A stretch of 64,000 bases of DNA from Liolophura sinensis (Eukaryota > Mollusca > Polyplacophora > Chitonida > Chitonidae), in NCBI RefSeq assembly GCF_032854445.1, contig NC_088300.1, forward strand, positions 22,241,608 through 22,305,607, in the 5' to 3' direction. Below, piece by piece: positions 13,416-25,500 of this stretch. Numbering within the stretch: position 1 is the first letter of the stretch; every line of letters starts with the position of its first letter. Both the position numbers and the translations under genes were made by a program. The notes below the pieces were generated by a model, which saw nothing but the letters and a program-made list of their open reading frames with translations, was not told the DNA's origin and did no database searches.

Positions 13416-13500
13416 ATACTCCTTACAGCGCATGCGTCGCTCTCTACCTTTCTTATGTAAAGCGAAAGGTAGAGAGCGACGCATGCACTGTAAGGAGTAT
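13416..13500. repeat. Near-perfect 37-bp inverted repeat (hairpin)
   Basis: Left arm 13416-13452 and right arm 13464-13500 pair with about one mismatch around an 11-nt loop. The arm sequence 'ggtagagagcgacgcatg' with a flanking 'gtgatgtaaagcgaaaggta'-type word recurs at about 26476-26515, 26808-26860 and, decayed, at 54048-54100, so it belongs to a dispersed foldback or repeat family. Confidence 0.85.
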
Positions 13501-16500
13501 GGTTGTGCTGGGGGTCTAACATAGATATAGAACAGGAGATATGTAATCTGCTGTCTGTGTACGCTGCGGTAAATAGGTCGATGTTAAAGAGAAGGTCAAG
13601 GAGACCTGGATTTCATTAGCGGGATACAAGATTTTGTGTGTACACACTGAATTATATTCTTATTTTAAGAACAGCTGGGTTCGATATAGTATTATATTCC
13701 CTCCTACATAATCACAGAGCTGTGTGGCGTGCAAAAACATTATCTCTTGTTTGCTTAGCCCAATAAAGGGGAGGCAACTTTCGTATACCAGCCCAAAGCT
13801 CACAGGTTAATATACGTAAGTATTGGCGATGAGTGAAAAGGCGGGTCACGAGTTTATAGGTTCGCGCATAGCTCCGCTTACTTCGCTTTGGAACGTAAGC
13901 AAAACAACGTGGTTTAACCAAACATTACAATGGGAAGTCAAGATGAGTTTAGACATCTTCTACACGTGTTTTTAAACTATAAGCGCACATGCATTAGACT
14001 TACGCATCTGCATTAATATTTGTGATCATAAACATGATAATATTTGGTGAAATTAAACAGAAGGAATACACATGTTTTGTGGGAGAGGTTGCTGTTACAC
14101 GCTGCTGTTTAGTTAGATACAACAACCCTTTCAGTTATTTTTCTGATGGAGTTTCTTTTGATGTGCTATATTTTTAATTTAATAATTATACAATATTTCA
14201 TGAAAATACACTAAACATACACTTGCCCATTCACTAACTCTGCAAGGATACAACCTATGCCCAAGTATAGCGGGTCGACATGCTGGTCACTCTAAAAGAT
14301 TACTGTAGCGGTTTATTTTCGCCTCGAAGTACAAAAACTAGCAATCTAGGCCTGTAAGCAGTGGCTCTATTTTATCGATATTTTATGGTCTTTCTCCTGA
14401 ATACTTAACGTTCATACAACACCTTCTGGAAGGTTTGATCAGCGTTTATTTGCCGCCATATATCACGGTAAAGTAATCTCGTACTGGGTATCATGCAGTT
14501 TCAGTTTGTCAATCACCCACAAGAACGCAGATTCTGTTGTTTTTTATTTTTTGTTTTTTTTTTCAAGCGAAAGTTTCTAACCTAAGTAAAAAATGTACAA
14601 AAAAAAAGACTGTGTCAGGAAGCAAAAATCTGATTTTCTTATTTTGTCCTGCTTACCCTATATATCGGGTAACGCACATTTTACTCTGTGGCAATAATTT
14701 TACAGATGAACTGGTAGAAACATGATAAAACTCAGTGATAATCAATATTAATACTTTTAGCATTTCAGTAAAGTTTTAATATTTCTAGTCTTCCTCCAAA
14801 GGACATTCTGTACCAAAGTAACGTATAAAATGATTTATGCTGGGGTGAAAATAACCACTGGACATCTATTCACGTGACTGAGCACGTTTTTACAAAACCC
14901 TTTACAATGCCACGTGGTCTTGATGTTTGTAGTGGCTTTAATATACTATGAGTTCATCTTCTGAGAAAACATTATGTCATGAAATACCTAAAAAAAATTG
15001 CTCTGATAGAGTTACTTCCCTTTGGGCATTATCTCCCTTTGTGATATTCTCGCATGTTCCTTTCGGTCATATTCGGGATACAAGCGTTATTCAGTAAGGT
15101 AAATTTTTAAAAATGTTTTTCATCGTTTTCCTCAGTCAAGTGCTAAGTTTATAATTCTACCACGTTCACTGATTCTTGGTCACTCTTTGGGCTGATTCTC
15201 TAGCAAGTTAACCTGCACAAAAGGAACAAGTGAATAAATGTGATTGGATTTTCGTCTTCCAGTTAGGGTAGGTCATAGTTCATTTTAATTATATAGGCCT
15301 ACTGAGATCTATTTTCAACAATGTCTGATATTTACATGTCTCAACGCTTAATCGTTGAATTAAACTATCCAGCCGGTCTCTTCGAGAAAGCAATTAGAGA
15401 AACGAAGCGAGTCTGAAGTTACTTTCTTTTTGCTTTTTCATGACTACTGAGCCGCTTACATGTGCCATTTGGTTACGAAAAAAAGATTTCCGTATCTGTC
15501 CACGGCTCAGGCTACAGGCGCTCTGCCCAATCTTTTTTTTATTTATTTATTTTTTTTTTTACTTTAATTATGTATGCTTTCTACATTAAAATTCCGATGT
15601 AAATGTACTTTTTACTTCCACTTAAACTTGTTAATTTTCTTTATTTAAAAATTGTATTTGACGAATTGTCCCAGTTGGCTTATAGAAGACCCAGCACAAA
15701 AATGCATATATGTTTTCATGGCATTATTCGTACTAGCACTAATTAATTCTCGGTTGTAAGTATTAAAATTTTTATTGTAGACAACGTATCGCTTTCGTTA
15801 GGAATCACTTGACCTATGCCTTTAGGGACAATATACTGCATGGTCGCATGCTTTCTTTAGATATATTGACAGGTAAAGCCATAGTTAAATCTTAAAAACC
15901 TGTTCAATACTTCTCTCTACATGAATGATTTTACATTATGTACTTCTGTAGTTGTTTGGTGGTTTGTTGTATTGACGTTGTGCAAAGAAGTTCTTGCGAT
16001 TGCTGAGCTAGAACGTCCATAATGGTGACCCTTGGTTTATTAATGGCTGATACGATGCGCGTAAATCTGAATCCATCAGATCAGAACTATAATACGACAA
16101 TAATCCGATAATGTGGCTCATAACAAATAAAAACGTGAATTCTCGTGTAACAAGGAAACTAGACACATCCACGTATATAGAGGCGATAAATCATCGTTAT
16201 CAATTCGATCGACATTCGTAACCCAAGCCTATATATCGTGGCCTTTTTATTAGACTGTTAGCCAATAGTCCTTACTTGCACTTAAGTGGATTCAGTCCGG
16301 CTTGGAACTCACGGTATAACGTAGATATGGTATAGTCATGTTGCCATGATAAACTAAGGCCATTCAAAGGGCGAAAAAAAAAACGTGTTTTACGCTTAGG
16401 TAAATTGATCGCTTTGAATTGCAGAAGATGATTGTCAAAAGAGAAATTCACAAGTGCTCAAGTCTTAAACTGTATCGACACACTGGGGGAAATAACAAAA

Positions 16501-17209
16501 TGAAATGACATGGCATTTACCAGATTTCATCCACACTGCATGTGGACTAATTTTTCTTTTCATGAAAAACCATTTTATACATTTCGTATGAAATGCACTT
16601 TTAGCTATACTAAGAAAGTAAACAGACAAATATTTCTTATGTAACCTGTTATTGATATGAATTTCTTGAAGTTAACAGTCTCCCAGGGTTATAGGTAAAT
16701 GTCTAAAAAGGGGGCTATATTCCCTTGTTATATATGATTAGTTGTTTGACCTGCTGTGTGATCTGTTAGATCATCATTTCGTGTAACAAAGATACAGTTA
16801 TTTGTCGCTTTATGTATATACATATCTGATTGCAACCGCAGATTCAAAGGATAGGGGAGGGTGGGGTACAACGGACTTTTGCTCCATCGCTTATGCTACT
16901 TGTGGTACCGTCTTTAAGGTCATTTCCAGTGTTAGATACAGCTGTTTGTGCAACATAAACGTTACTGTTGATGATAAATGTCGACAAATAGTTATCCTAG
17001 AGGCCGGACAAAATTTCGATAACTTTAATCTGTGGTAAGCATGTTTTTACCCCAGTGCTCAAAGATTTTGTGGGTATCTATACGTACAAAGTAACATTGG
17101 TTTTCACTACCATATCATCAAGCTCAAAAAAAAAAAGAGGTAAAGGATTGGCGAGCTTCTTTGAAACGTGTCAACTTGAAAGAAACTTAACCCACTTGGG
17201 GCAAAACAA

Positions 17210-17573
17210 CACACCAGTTCCGTTTTGCCCCGATCCGCAGCACACCAGTCCGTTTTGCCCCGATCCGCAGTACACCAGTCCGTTTTGCCCCGATCCACAG
17301 CACACCAGTCCGTTTTGCCCCGATCCACAGCACACCAGTCCGTTTTTGCCCCGATCCGCAGCACACCAGTCCATTTTGCCCCGATCCGCAGTAAACCAGT
17401 CCGTTTTGCCCCGATCCACAGCACACCAGTCCGTTTGCCCCGATCCACAGCACACCAGTCCGTTTGCCCCGATCCGCAGTACACCAGTCCGTTTTGCCCC
17501 GATCCGCAGCACACCAGTCCCGTTTTTGCCCCGATCCACAGCACACCAGTCCGTTTTTTGCCCCGATCCACGG
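17210..17573. repeat. 30-bp minisatellite, 12 units, open on both strands
   Basis: Twelve tandem copies of a 30-bp unit whose core is 'cagtccgttttgccccgatc' plus 'cgcag' or 'cacag' and 'cacac'. Units differ mainly by one or two extra T in the T-run (29-32 bp) and by c/t or g/a substitutions. The unit contains no stop codon in several frames, so long open frames appear on both strands (up to 184 codons). T-run length changes shift the frame between units, there is no splice or start context, and no coding role is inferred. Confidence 0.92.
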
Positions 17574-18594
17574 TCCATTTTCACCCCGCTACCTCATATG
17601 CTCAATTAAATACCATAATTTAGGCAAACACTGTCTAGTCTTCCAGTTAGAGAATTAAAGAATAAATGCCAATTTGAAATTAACAATCAGCAAATCAGAA
17701 TAAATATGGAGAAGCCCATTATTTATATAAATGTATATGATGTATGGTGTAACGATATATGAACAGTGTATAATGTACACTTTCACAGCAGTCTGAAATG
17801 GTAGTTTTTCGATAATAAATTAAACTCCCAGCCCTTTACATATTATTTTTCCTCATTAATTTTGTAAAATTATCCAAGCCATTATCTAAATATAGAGTAG
17901 ACCCACAAGACAACACAAAATTTCACGAATCTTTTAAACGTGGGATGCAAATATCCTAATCTGGCTTATATTCGACTTCTCATTCTAAAATATACTCTTC
18001 CATATCCACTGCATGTACTAAAATGAACAACAACGACTTAATAAGTGCAATGTATTCAATCATTGGAAACCTAGTCAACCATGGAACTTACCTATTTTAT
18101 ATTAATTCCTGACAAGTTGCTTAATCACAAAAGCATGCACACAGAAAAGTTTTATATAACATAAACCAGGAGAGGCAAACAAAAGAAAATGAAGGAAAAG
18201 GTATCAACATAAGCTTAATATACATTTTACTTTTAAGCTGAAAAATGTATTAAAAACTAAAACCATGCATTGGTTTTATTTTGCATACGTATTAAAAATT
18301 AAAACCAGACTTACACATCCGAGTTTATATTTGTGTTATGGGCCAAGTGATCGCATTTCAGCTCCAGCCTGCATGCATGGGATGGTGTTTAGGTGTCCTT
18401 CCTCTCACATGCTTGATTTGGCACATGTAAATGCAGGCAACTCCAGTAAAACAACAAATTGAATTCATCGTATATTGAAGTCTATTTTATTCTTCCTAAC
18501 AACCGTTTTCTTATAAATTAAAATCAAGTATAATTTATAGTTAAAAAATCATCTGCTAATGAAATGTGAAAAAAGGTTATTGAACACACTTTAT

Positions 18595-18811
18595 TTATTT
18601 ATTTGATTGGTGTTTTACGCCGTACTCAAGAATATTTCACTTATTATATTATTGGAGCATTATGGTGGGAGGAAACCGGGCAGCGCCGGGGGGAGCCCAC
18701 GACCATCTGCAGGTTGTTGTCAAACCTTCCCACGTACGTCTGCTGAGAAAGCCAGCATGAGCTGGACTTGAACTCACAGCGACCCTAACCAACTGAGCCA
18801 CGGAGGCCCCT
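18595..18811 (-). mobile_element. SINE family A with 12-bp target-site duplication
   Basis: A full-length minus-strand copy. The head at the right ('ccaactgagccacggaggcc' is the reverse of the A-box region) is followed leftward by the body and the tail 'ggtgttttacgccgtactca' with an (ATTT)n run. It is flanked by the perfect direct repeat 'aacacactttat' at 18583-18594 and 18812-18823. Confidence 0.9.
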
Positions 18812-19485
18812 AACACACTTTATGTAGAAATGAAAGAATGTGTGCCTTTTTCACTCTGGTGTGCATGTGTAAGTCTATCATTGCTGTTGTGCGGACTTTA
18901 ATAACATTTGGCATAGTGTCTCGTACATATTTGCACGCCAAACTGGTGGGTGACAAGCGTCGTCAGCGAGCATATAAGACTGCATATATATGGTCGCATA
19001 CGGGTGTTGCTGACCACTTAATTGTAACAAAGACATTCCGCAAACAGTAAGAGCAACGTGAAGAAATTGTCTTTCCAAGGCCGGCATTGATCAAACGTCA
19101 AAGTTCACCTTTTTTCAGCATTTTGAAAATGGTGGTCAAACTAATCCTTGAGTACGGCGTAAAACAACGGTCAAATAAATAAACAAACATTAAGTCGGCG
19201 ACTTTCTGACGTTAGCCCCAACGTTGTGTGACTGTAACGGGAACTTATGCAGGCCATAATATTAAGCTTGAGCGATATGTGCATTGTCAGAACCTGTTGC
19301 GGTAGTTCATTGTACAAAGAGAAAGTCACTGATAAGTTTCTTCCATTACCAGCCAGGGCTTATACAGTGAGCTTTGCCGGTGTATCCCAATTTTGGAACG
19401 GCTGTAATTGAGCTAACTAATGTTTTGTCCTAAGATAACCATAGATGCTAAACGAGAAGAATAGTATCGGGTGTAGACAGTTCAT

Positions 19486-19690
19486 TTAAAGTAAAAGAAA
19501 GCTAAAATATGAAGTAAGGTTCAGGGACAACTGAAAACTGTGCGTAAAAATAGTTTCATTTATGGGCAATATAAACTATGGTGGGCTTTATGAGCCATAC
19601 TGACGTTGTCTAGAAACTCTGACGTCATATCACCTTTTTTTCTTGATGTTCACCAGAAGGAAGGGATTTTGAGAACCATTATTTCATGTT
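19486..19690. repeat. Foldback-family copy
   Basis: Shares an extended match with 56876-57152: 'aaaatatgaagtaaggttca', then 'ggtgggctttatgagcca' and 'aactctgacgtca'. The second half of the foldback seen at 57217-57260 is not evident here, so this is a partial copy. Confidence 0.7.
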
Positions 19691-22504
19691 TTTAGAAGCA
19701 AAATGTGTCACACACTTAATACAATGATTCTTTAAATGTGTGAGTGAGTTAGTGAGTGAGTGCTTGGGGTTTAACGTCTGATTCTTTGAAGCATGCAGGA
19801 GAATATATCTTCTCTGGAGCTGCATCCAACAGTGCTAGCTCTCCAGGTGTGGGGAAAATGTTTGAATAACACGAATATAACCATGACAGTCGTCCCACAA
19901 CTGCTCTCTGTCAACCTTAAGTTTAACTTCTACTTCACACGCTTCAACTGACACTATCATACCAGATTTCTGATATGTTCGAATTAATTTGTTATATTCA
20001 CATATAATCGCCAGTCTCCTTCTTTTTTATCAGGTACATTTTTACTAAAATCTAATTTGTCTAAATCTAAAAGCAGGCTACATTTTAGAACCGATATAAA
20101 TTACATGGATGTTGATCACCAAAGAATGCAATACATCTGTTTTCAATAAATTCGCTAAACACTGCTCGTTAGGTAGTTCTAAAATACCGCTAAAATACGG
20201 TTGTCATATCGATGTATTTTGCTTTTATTTTATTTTAAGTCACAGGTTTACAAGTCACATGGTACACTAGGAGGCCTCTAACCTTTAGTAACAAGAGTTC
20301 CATGTCAAATCCCAGAATGGGGGGACACATAAGTGAATGTAGGGCAATATCAGATAGCCTATTGGTGTGTTGTCGCTACTTGACATCTATATACCCCTAA
20401 ATAGGTCGCCGCTGTACGTGTATATATATATACGACTCAGTATACAGCGCGTCGTGCGCTGGATCGAATCGAACACACCGGGAACAAACGGTAAGCTACT
20501 TAAATAGCAACGCCAGTTCGTTATACTGGTTCGAAATAAGGCAAGTTGAAAGGGTAATGGAACGGTGCTGTAAGGGTCGATGTATATACTGCTATAGTCC
20601 GAGTATGTAATGAGCAATAGATTCAAGTAGATGACAAGAAATATTTGGAGACACCAATTCATAGCTCCATGATTAACCCTCATTATCATGTGACATACGA
20701 TCACGTATCTACCAGCACTGATGAAGGTATGCTTAGCGTATAGCACAATAATGCGTTCTGTATTGCTTACATCTGAGATCTGCTCCATTTTTCCCAGCTT
20801 AGCTAAGCTGTTAGCTAACATGGTCAACCGATTTCAGGGCAATATGTACAGTGCAGTACTACTGCTGTCAGATGACACCATGTCTTTCTTGATAACGAAT
20901 CACGTAAGAGTTAGCGTGAGAGGCATAGGTAGTACTAAGCCCAGAGTCTCTATTGTATGTAACAAAACCGGTTTGTGTAAAGCTCGATCAGTTTGCTGAT
21001 GGTCGCCGATTTCATTGTACATCGGTATAGGCTACACTGTACATGCATATATATGGAAGAGGAGTTCAACCTCTCGCCATTCTCTATGCTTTAACGGGAA
21101 ATTGACGCCGAGTTTGAGTACCGTAATTGTTCTTTATCTCAAGCCGATACTAGATAATGCCAGCAAATTTCACGTGAAAAAAGTGTTTCATTGATAAGGT
21201 GGACAAAATTTTAATTTTCAGGGCCCTAAAAATAAGATCGTATTACAAATTTCGACTTTGGTCAGAAATGGTTTTGTGGAATGGGCAAAAACGTGTAAAA
21301 AAATATTGAATACACTATGTAAATTATACAAGCAAAAATATGAGAATTCCCCTCATATATGACGTCATTGTATACTACATTTGTGAAGCTCTTTAACTTA
21401 TGTTTAAGGATTATATGCAGTCTCTGCGTTGTTGAATGAATGCAATTTTGCATCCACATCGCGGCGATCTCTGCTTTGTTGTATACGTCGTATATTTTAA
21501 TTTGTAATCTGTAATTTCCATGCATGGGGATATAAGTCAAGACGTTATTCGCCTTAATCCATTATTTCCTGATTCTGAAAATGTTGTTTTTCATGCAGAA
21601 ATAATTTGCTGAATATCATTGCTGGAATCCGTCCAAACTAGAGTGTTAAATGTACAGGATATACTGTAATGGTTAAACGCTAACATTGACAGGATCAGTT
21701 ATGCTCGATAAAGCCATAACTGGGGTAAAGAAAAAAATCCCACGTGGTCGTAATTTTGTGAACAGATAACAGTATTACGCGCTGCAAAGTTGCGTATTTG
21801 ACTTATCTACAGCTGCTCTACTTTTGTTGCCACTGACGGCAGATTTTATAATGCAGAATGTCGCACCTCGGATTATGTTAAATTATGTCTATCCGCTATC
21901 GTCAGTGGTTCTCACTGGAGATATGTGACTCGAAGTCATCTTTGCATTTAACGTATGGTAATATACCCTAATGGGGCTAAGGCTGGTGTCATTTCTCCTG
22001 GTAAATCTTGATTGGTTATGAGAATATGTATACTGTTCATTATAAAGGAGCTATGTGAGAGTTGCTCAAAAGTTTTGGTGTTTCAAACCTTGCATTACAG
22101 CTATGAGCTTATACTGAGCTGTGTGCATGGCTTGTTTTGTGTTTTATTTATCGGACATCAACGCAAGTTCTTGTCTTAGCCGGCCTGAAAATGTGGCATA
22201 GTTAATTAATGATAGACCTTCATTTGCCTGATGAAAAGATTCATGTACACAAGCTACTTAGTATTCGATGACAAACTCGCAACGTTATAAGGTACTGGGT
22301 TCCATGGGGCCCACATGACAAAGAAGTCGCAACTTTCGCCTAGCATACATAACGCCCATGGCAACGTATGGTAAAGACATACATATCTTGTAACAAACTA
22401 ACACGACGCAGCATTGCGACAGATTTTAAAAACGGAACCCAGGATACTTGTACATCATAATACTGAACTCACACATATTGTTACAGGAAATTCATTAGAG
22501 CAAT

Positions 22505-25500
22505 ATGTCCACAACCCAAAAGAAATGGCCAGCCGAGACGGACGAGGCCCACCCGGAGATTTTCACCGTGATGCCTCCACAACCCAAGGAGAAAAAACCC
22601 GGACAACTGCCGGAAAAGGACATCCGACAGTTCTTTGAACTGGTGAGTATTTTTTTGTTGCGTGTTGAAAGTCATGTGCCATAAGAAATGGCTGTATTTC
22701 GTCATTAAAATTCTCTCTGAAATCGATATATGGACATGAAGTTCCTGGTCTCTGCGATGGTCTTTCTCGATGGATTTCCTCGGTGGATTGCTTTAACCAG
22801 GAATAAACGTGATTTAAGGTGTAATATAATGTGACACAGAATATTCATTATTAAATTGTCATGTATGCTGTATTTTCCACGAGAATGTATCGATTAAATT
22901 GCATAATAAATTAAATGAATAGCATTGTGCAGAACTTTAAAATATCATTCGAAAAGAGTTTACCTTCTGAAAAGTAACTTGAGAAAATATTTGAGCTGTT
23001 ATTTTCTTTACCAAAGGGTTATGTCGTGGTGGAAGATTTCTTCGATAAGAAAGACTTGGAAGCTTGTCGGAAGGCGATCGAGGAGAAAGTTGAACAGCTG
23101 GCTCAGAAACTTCTTAAGGGCGGCAAAATTACAGGTGAGTGATCGTCACTCGATAATACTTTCTCCATATTTAGTGACATGCCCATCGGACGCCATCATT
23201 TGGAAACTCACGGACTTACTGCTGTTGCCGATATTGAAAATTCTCCACATTGAAAATTTTCCACATGCGTATATAGTATCACCATCTCAATGCAGTCCAT
23301 CCAGAGGGTTCAACTGAGGGCTTTTCCACCTCTGACGGCCATGCGCTGCATGTTTAATTTTTAATATTTACAGCCGTCAAAATTCTTTATATTATCACCA
23401 TCCCAATTCAGTCCGTGCGGAAGGTTCAACTGAGGGCTTCTCCGCTGATGACCGCCATACACTTCATTTTTAATTTGTTTTAAAATTTACAGCCGTCAAA
23501 ATTTCTATGTAGTATCACTATCCAAATGCAGTCCGTGGGAAAGGTTCAACTGTGGGCTTCTCGACGCCTGACCGCCATACACTGCATTTTTAATTTGTTT
23601 TAAAATTTACAGCCGTTAGAATTTCTTATCAGTTGATTTACATTTGTAGACGAGTTGCCTTTAGGTGTCACTTATATAATACCATGGTGTTTACGAACAT
23701 CTGATTGATGACAGCCTGGTTCAGTAGATAGCAGGAGGTTATAAGCTAACGGAAGAATGGTTTTACCGTTATCGTCAGTGTGAGTCCAAACCCACGTGAT
23801 GTCTCTTTATTTACGGCAAAAACGTCTGAAGCAGTGTTGAGGTATTATTGAAGAATATTGGTTATATGTTTCTCGATGAATAAAATCAACATGATACGCC
23901 AATAACAGGCCCCTACACCTGTTTTTAAAAAAACTTTGATGAACCGCGCTATTGTGGTGAAGAGTTTGAAATTGACACAAGCTGTATAGCGGTATAATGT
24001 ATTTTTATTAATATGATTTGTATTATTACGCTAAATTATATTTTACAGACACTTACAGTGAATATGGATTCTTTGAAAGACTGAGTAAGCTGGAAAATGA
24101 TTTTCCTGGGGCAACTATTCTGTTGCACAAAATGGGCACTTTGCCAAAGGTAAGCTTAACGAAAATACACATTTTTATTCAAAATTATATTACAGATATT
24201 TATATAAATACAAGACACTGTGTAGTTACATGGTTTTAGTAGGGACCACCCCCATGTTGACGCCAACTCCTTGTGTGCTCTGTATGAGTCTAGCATGATA
24301 ACCGTCAGTGCGACTTGTGACGTGTGCTTATTGTTAACAGAAGGTCATGAAGTCATCATGGCTGTTTGGAGGGTGTATTTCTGTGTGAAGCAAAGCTATT
24401 AATCATAAACGCTACAAAATAAATATCAGTCATGTCACCATGATAACCCAGGGCTAAATCGCGAGGTTTTAGTTATATGTTATTTGTACTTGCATATTTT
24501 TAGGCTTTTAGCGATCTGTGGTCCAATGAACGGTTGCTAAATGTTGTCGAGCAGCTGATTGGTCCCGACATTATGGGACATCCGGTTTGGAACCTTAGAA
24601 CCAAGACCCCACAGAATGAATCAGCCACAGTACCATGGCATCAAGGTATTGATGTTCTATGTTACCGTCAATTTATATTACTTGATACGTGATAAATAGC
24701 TATAAATGTAAGTGATTAGTAAAAGTTTGAAGGCCTGTTGCAAATTTACATTTATAGAACTTTTTTATGACGAAATTGTTTTGCATTTTCAGATGTTTCC
24801 TATCTTGATGAAACGTCCTACAGAGTACTTCAACCCACAGCCTGGATCCCATTACTGGACGCAGACAAAAAAAATGGATGCCTACAGGTTATTGTAATAA
24901 TTATTTAATTTTAAATAATATCTGGCAGGCATATAAGATGCATCGCTGGTGTATTTTTCCAATCTGGTGACAACAAATAACACTTAGCAAGACTTGTACA
25001 TTATTCTCAGAGGAAATTGTGTGATTATTTTTCAAAACTATTTTGCAATCAGATTGCCGAAAGAGGCCACAGGACGGGGAAAATCGCCAGACACACATGC
25101 TGTGCAGGGAATACCTGGTATACTAACTTGGCAGAAGAGGAAATGGTCAAAACCTTAGGTAAGATTCCAGGAAATGGTCAAAACCTTACATAAGATTCCA
25201 GGAAATGGTGAAAACCCTAGGTAACATTTTAGGAAATGGTCAAAACCTTAGGTAAGATTCCAGTAAATGGTCAAAGCTTTAGGTGAGATTCCAGGTAATG
25301 ATCAAAACCTTAGGTAAGATTACATCAAGTTCCATTGAATGATCCGTGACTGGTTTTCTGGGGCCCATTCCACAAAACCAAAAAAGTCAGAATTTGTAAT
25401 CCGATCTTATAGCTTCTTTTTGGAGCCCTGAATATTAAAATTTTGTCGGCCTCATTAATGTGATCTTAAGACAAGTGTGTCCAAACTTAACTCTCAGTGC

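Larger units (their letters stand above)
11689..22486. other. Repeat-rich spacer between the divergent dioxygenase copies
   Basis: This stretch should contain the promoters and 5' untranslated exons of both dioxygenase genes, since both first coding exons are preceded by splice acceptors (11689 on minus, 22486 on plus). I could not place either transcription start. It contains a SINE with target-site duplication (12012-12282), a long hairpin (13416-13500), a 30-bp minisatellite (17210-17573), a second SINE with target-site duplication (18583-18823) and a foldback-family copy (19486-19690). No other coding exon is supported. Confidence 0.6.

Noticed and set aside
17055-17623. Repetitive 184-codon protein on plus and several on minus
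   Set aside because: They are produced by the 30-bp minisatellite, whose units shift frame through T-run changes and have no gene context.
18595-18811. A true tRNA gene at the SINE heads
   Set aside because: A- and B-box-like words are present, but the cloverleaf is not complete and the sequence continues into the common SINE body with target-site duplications.
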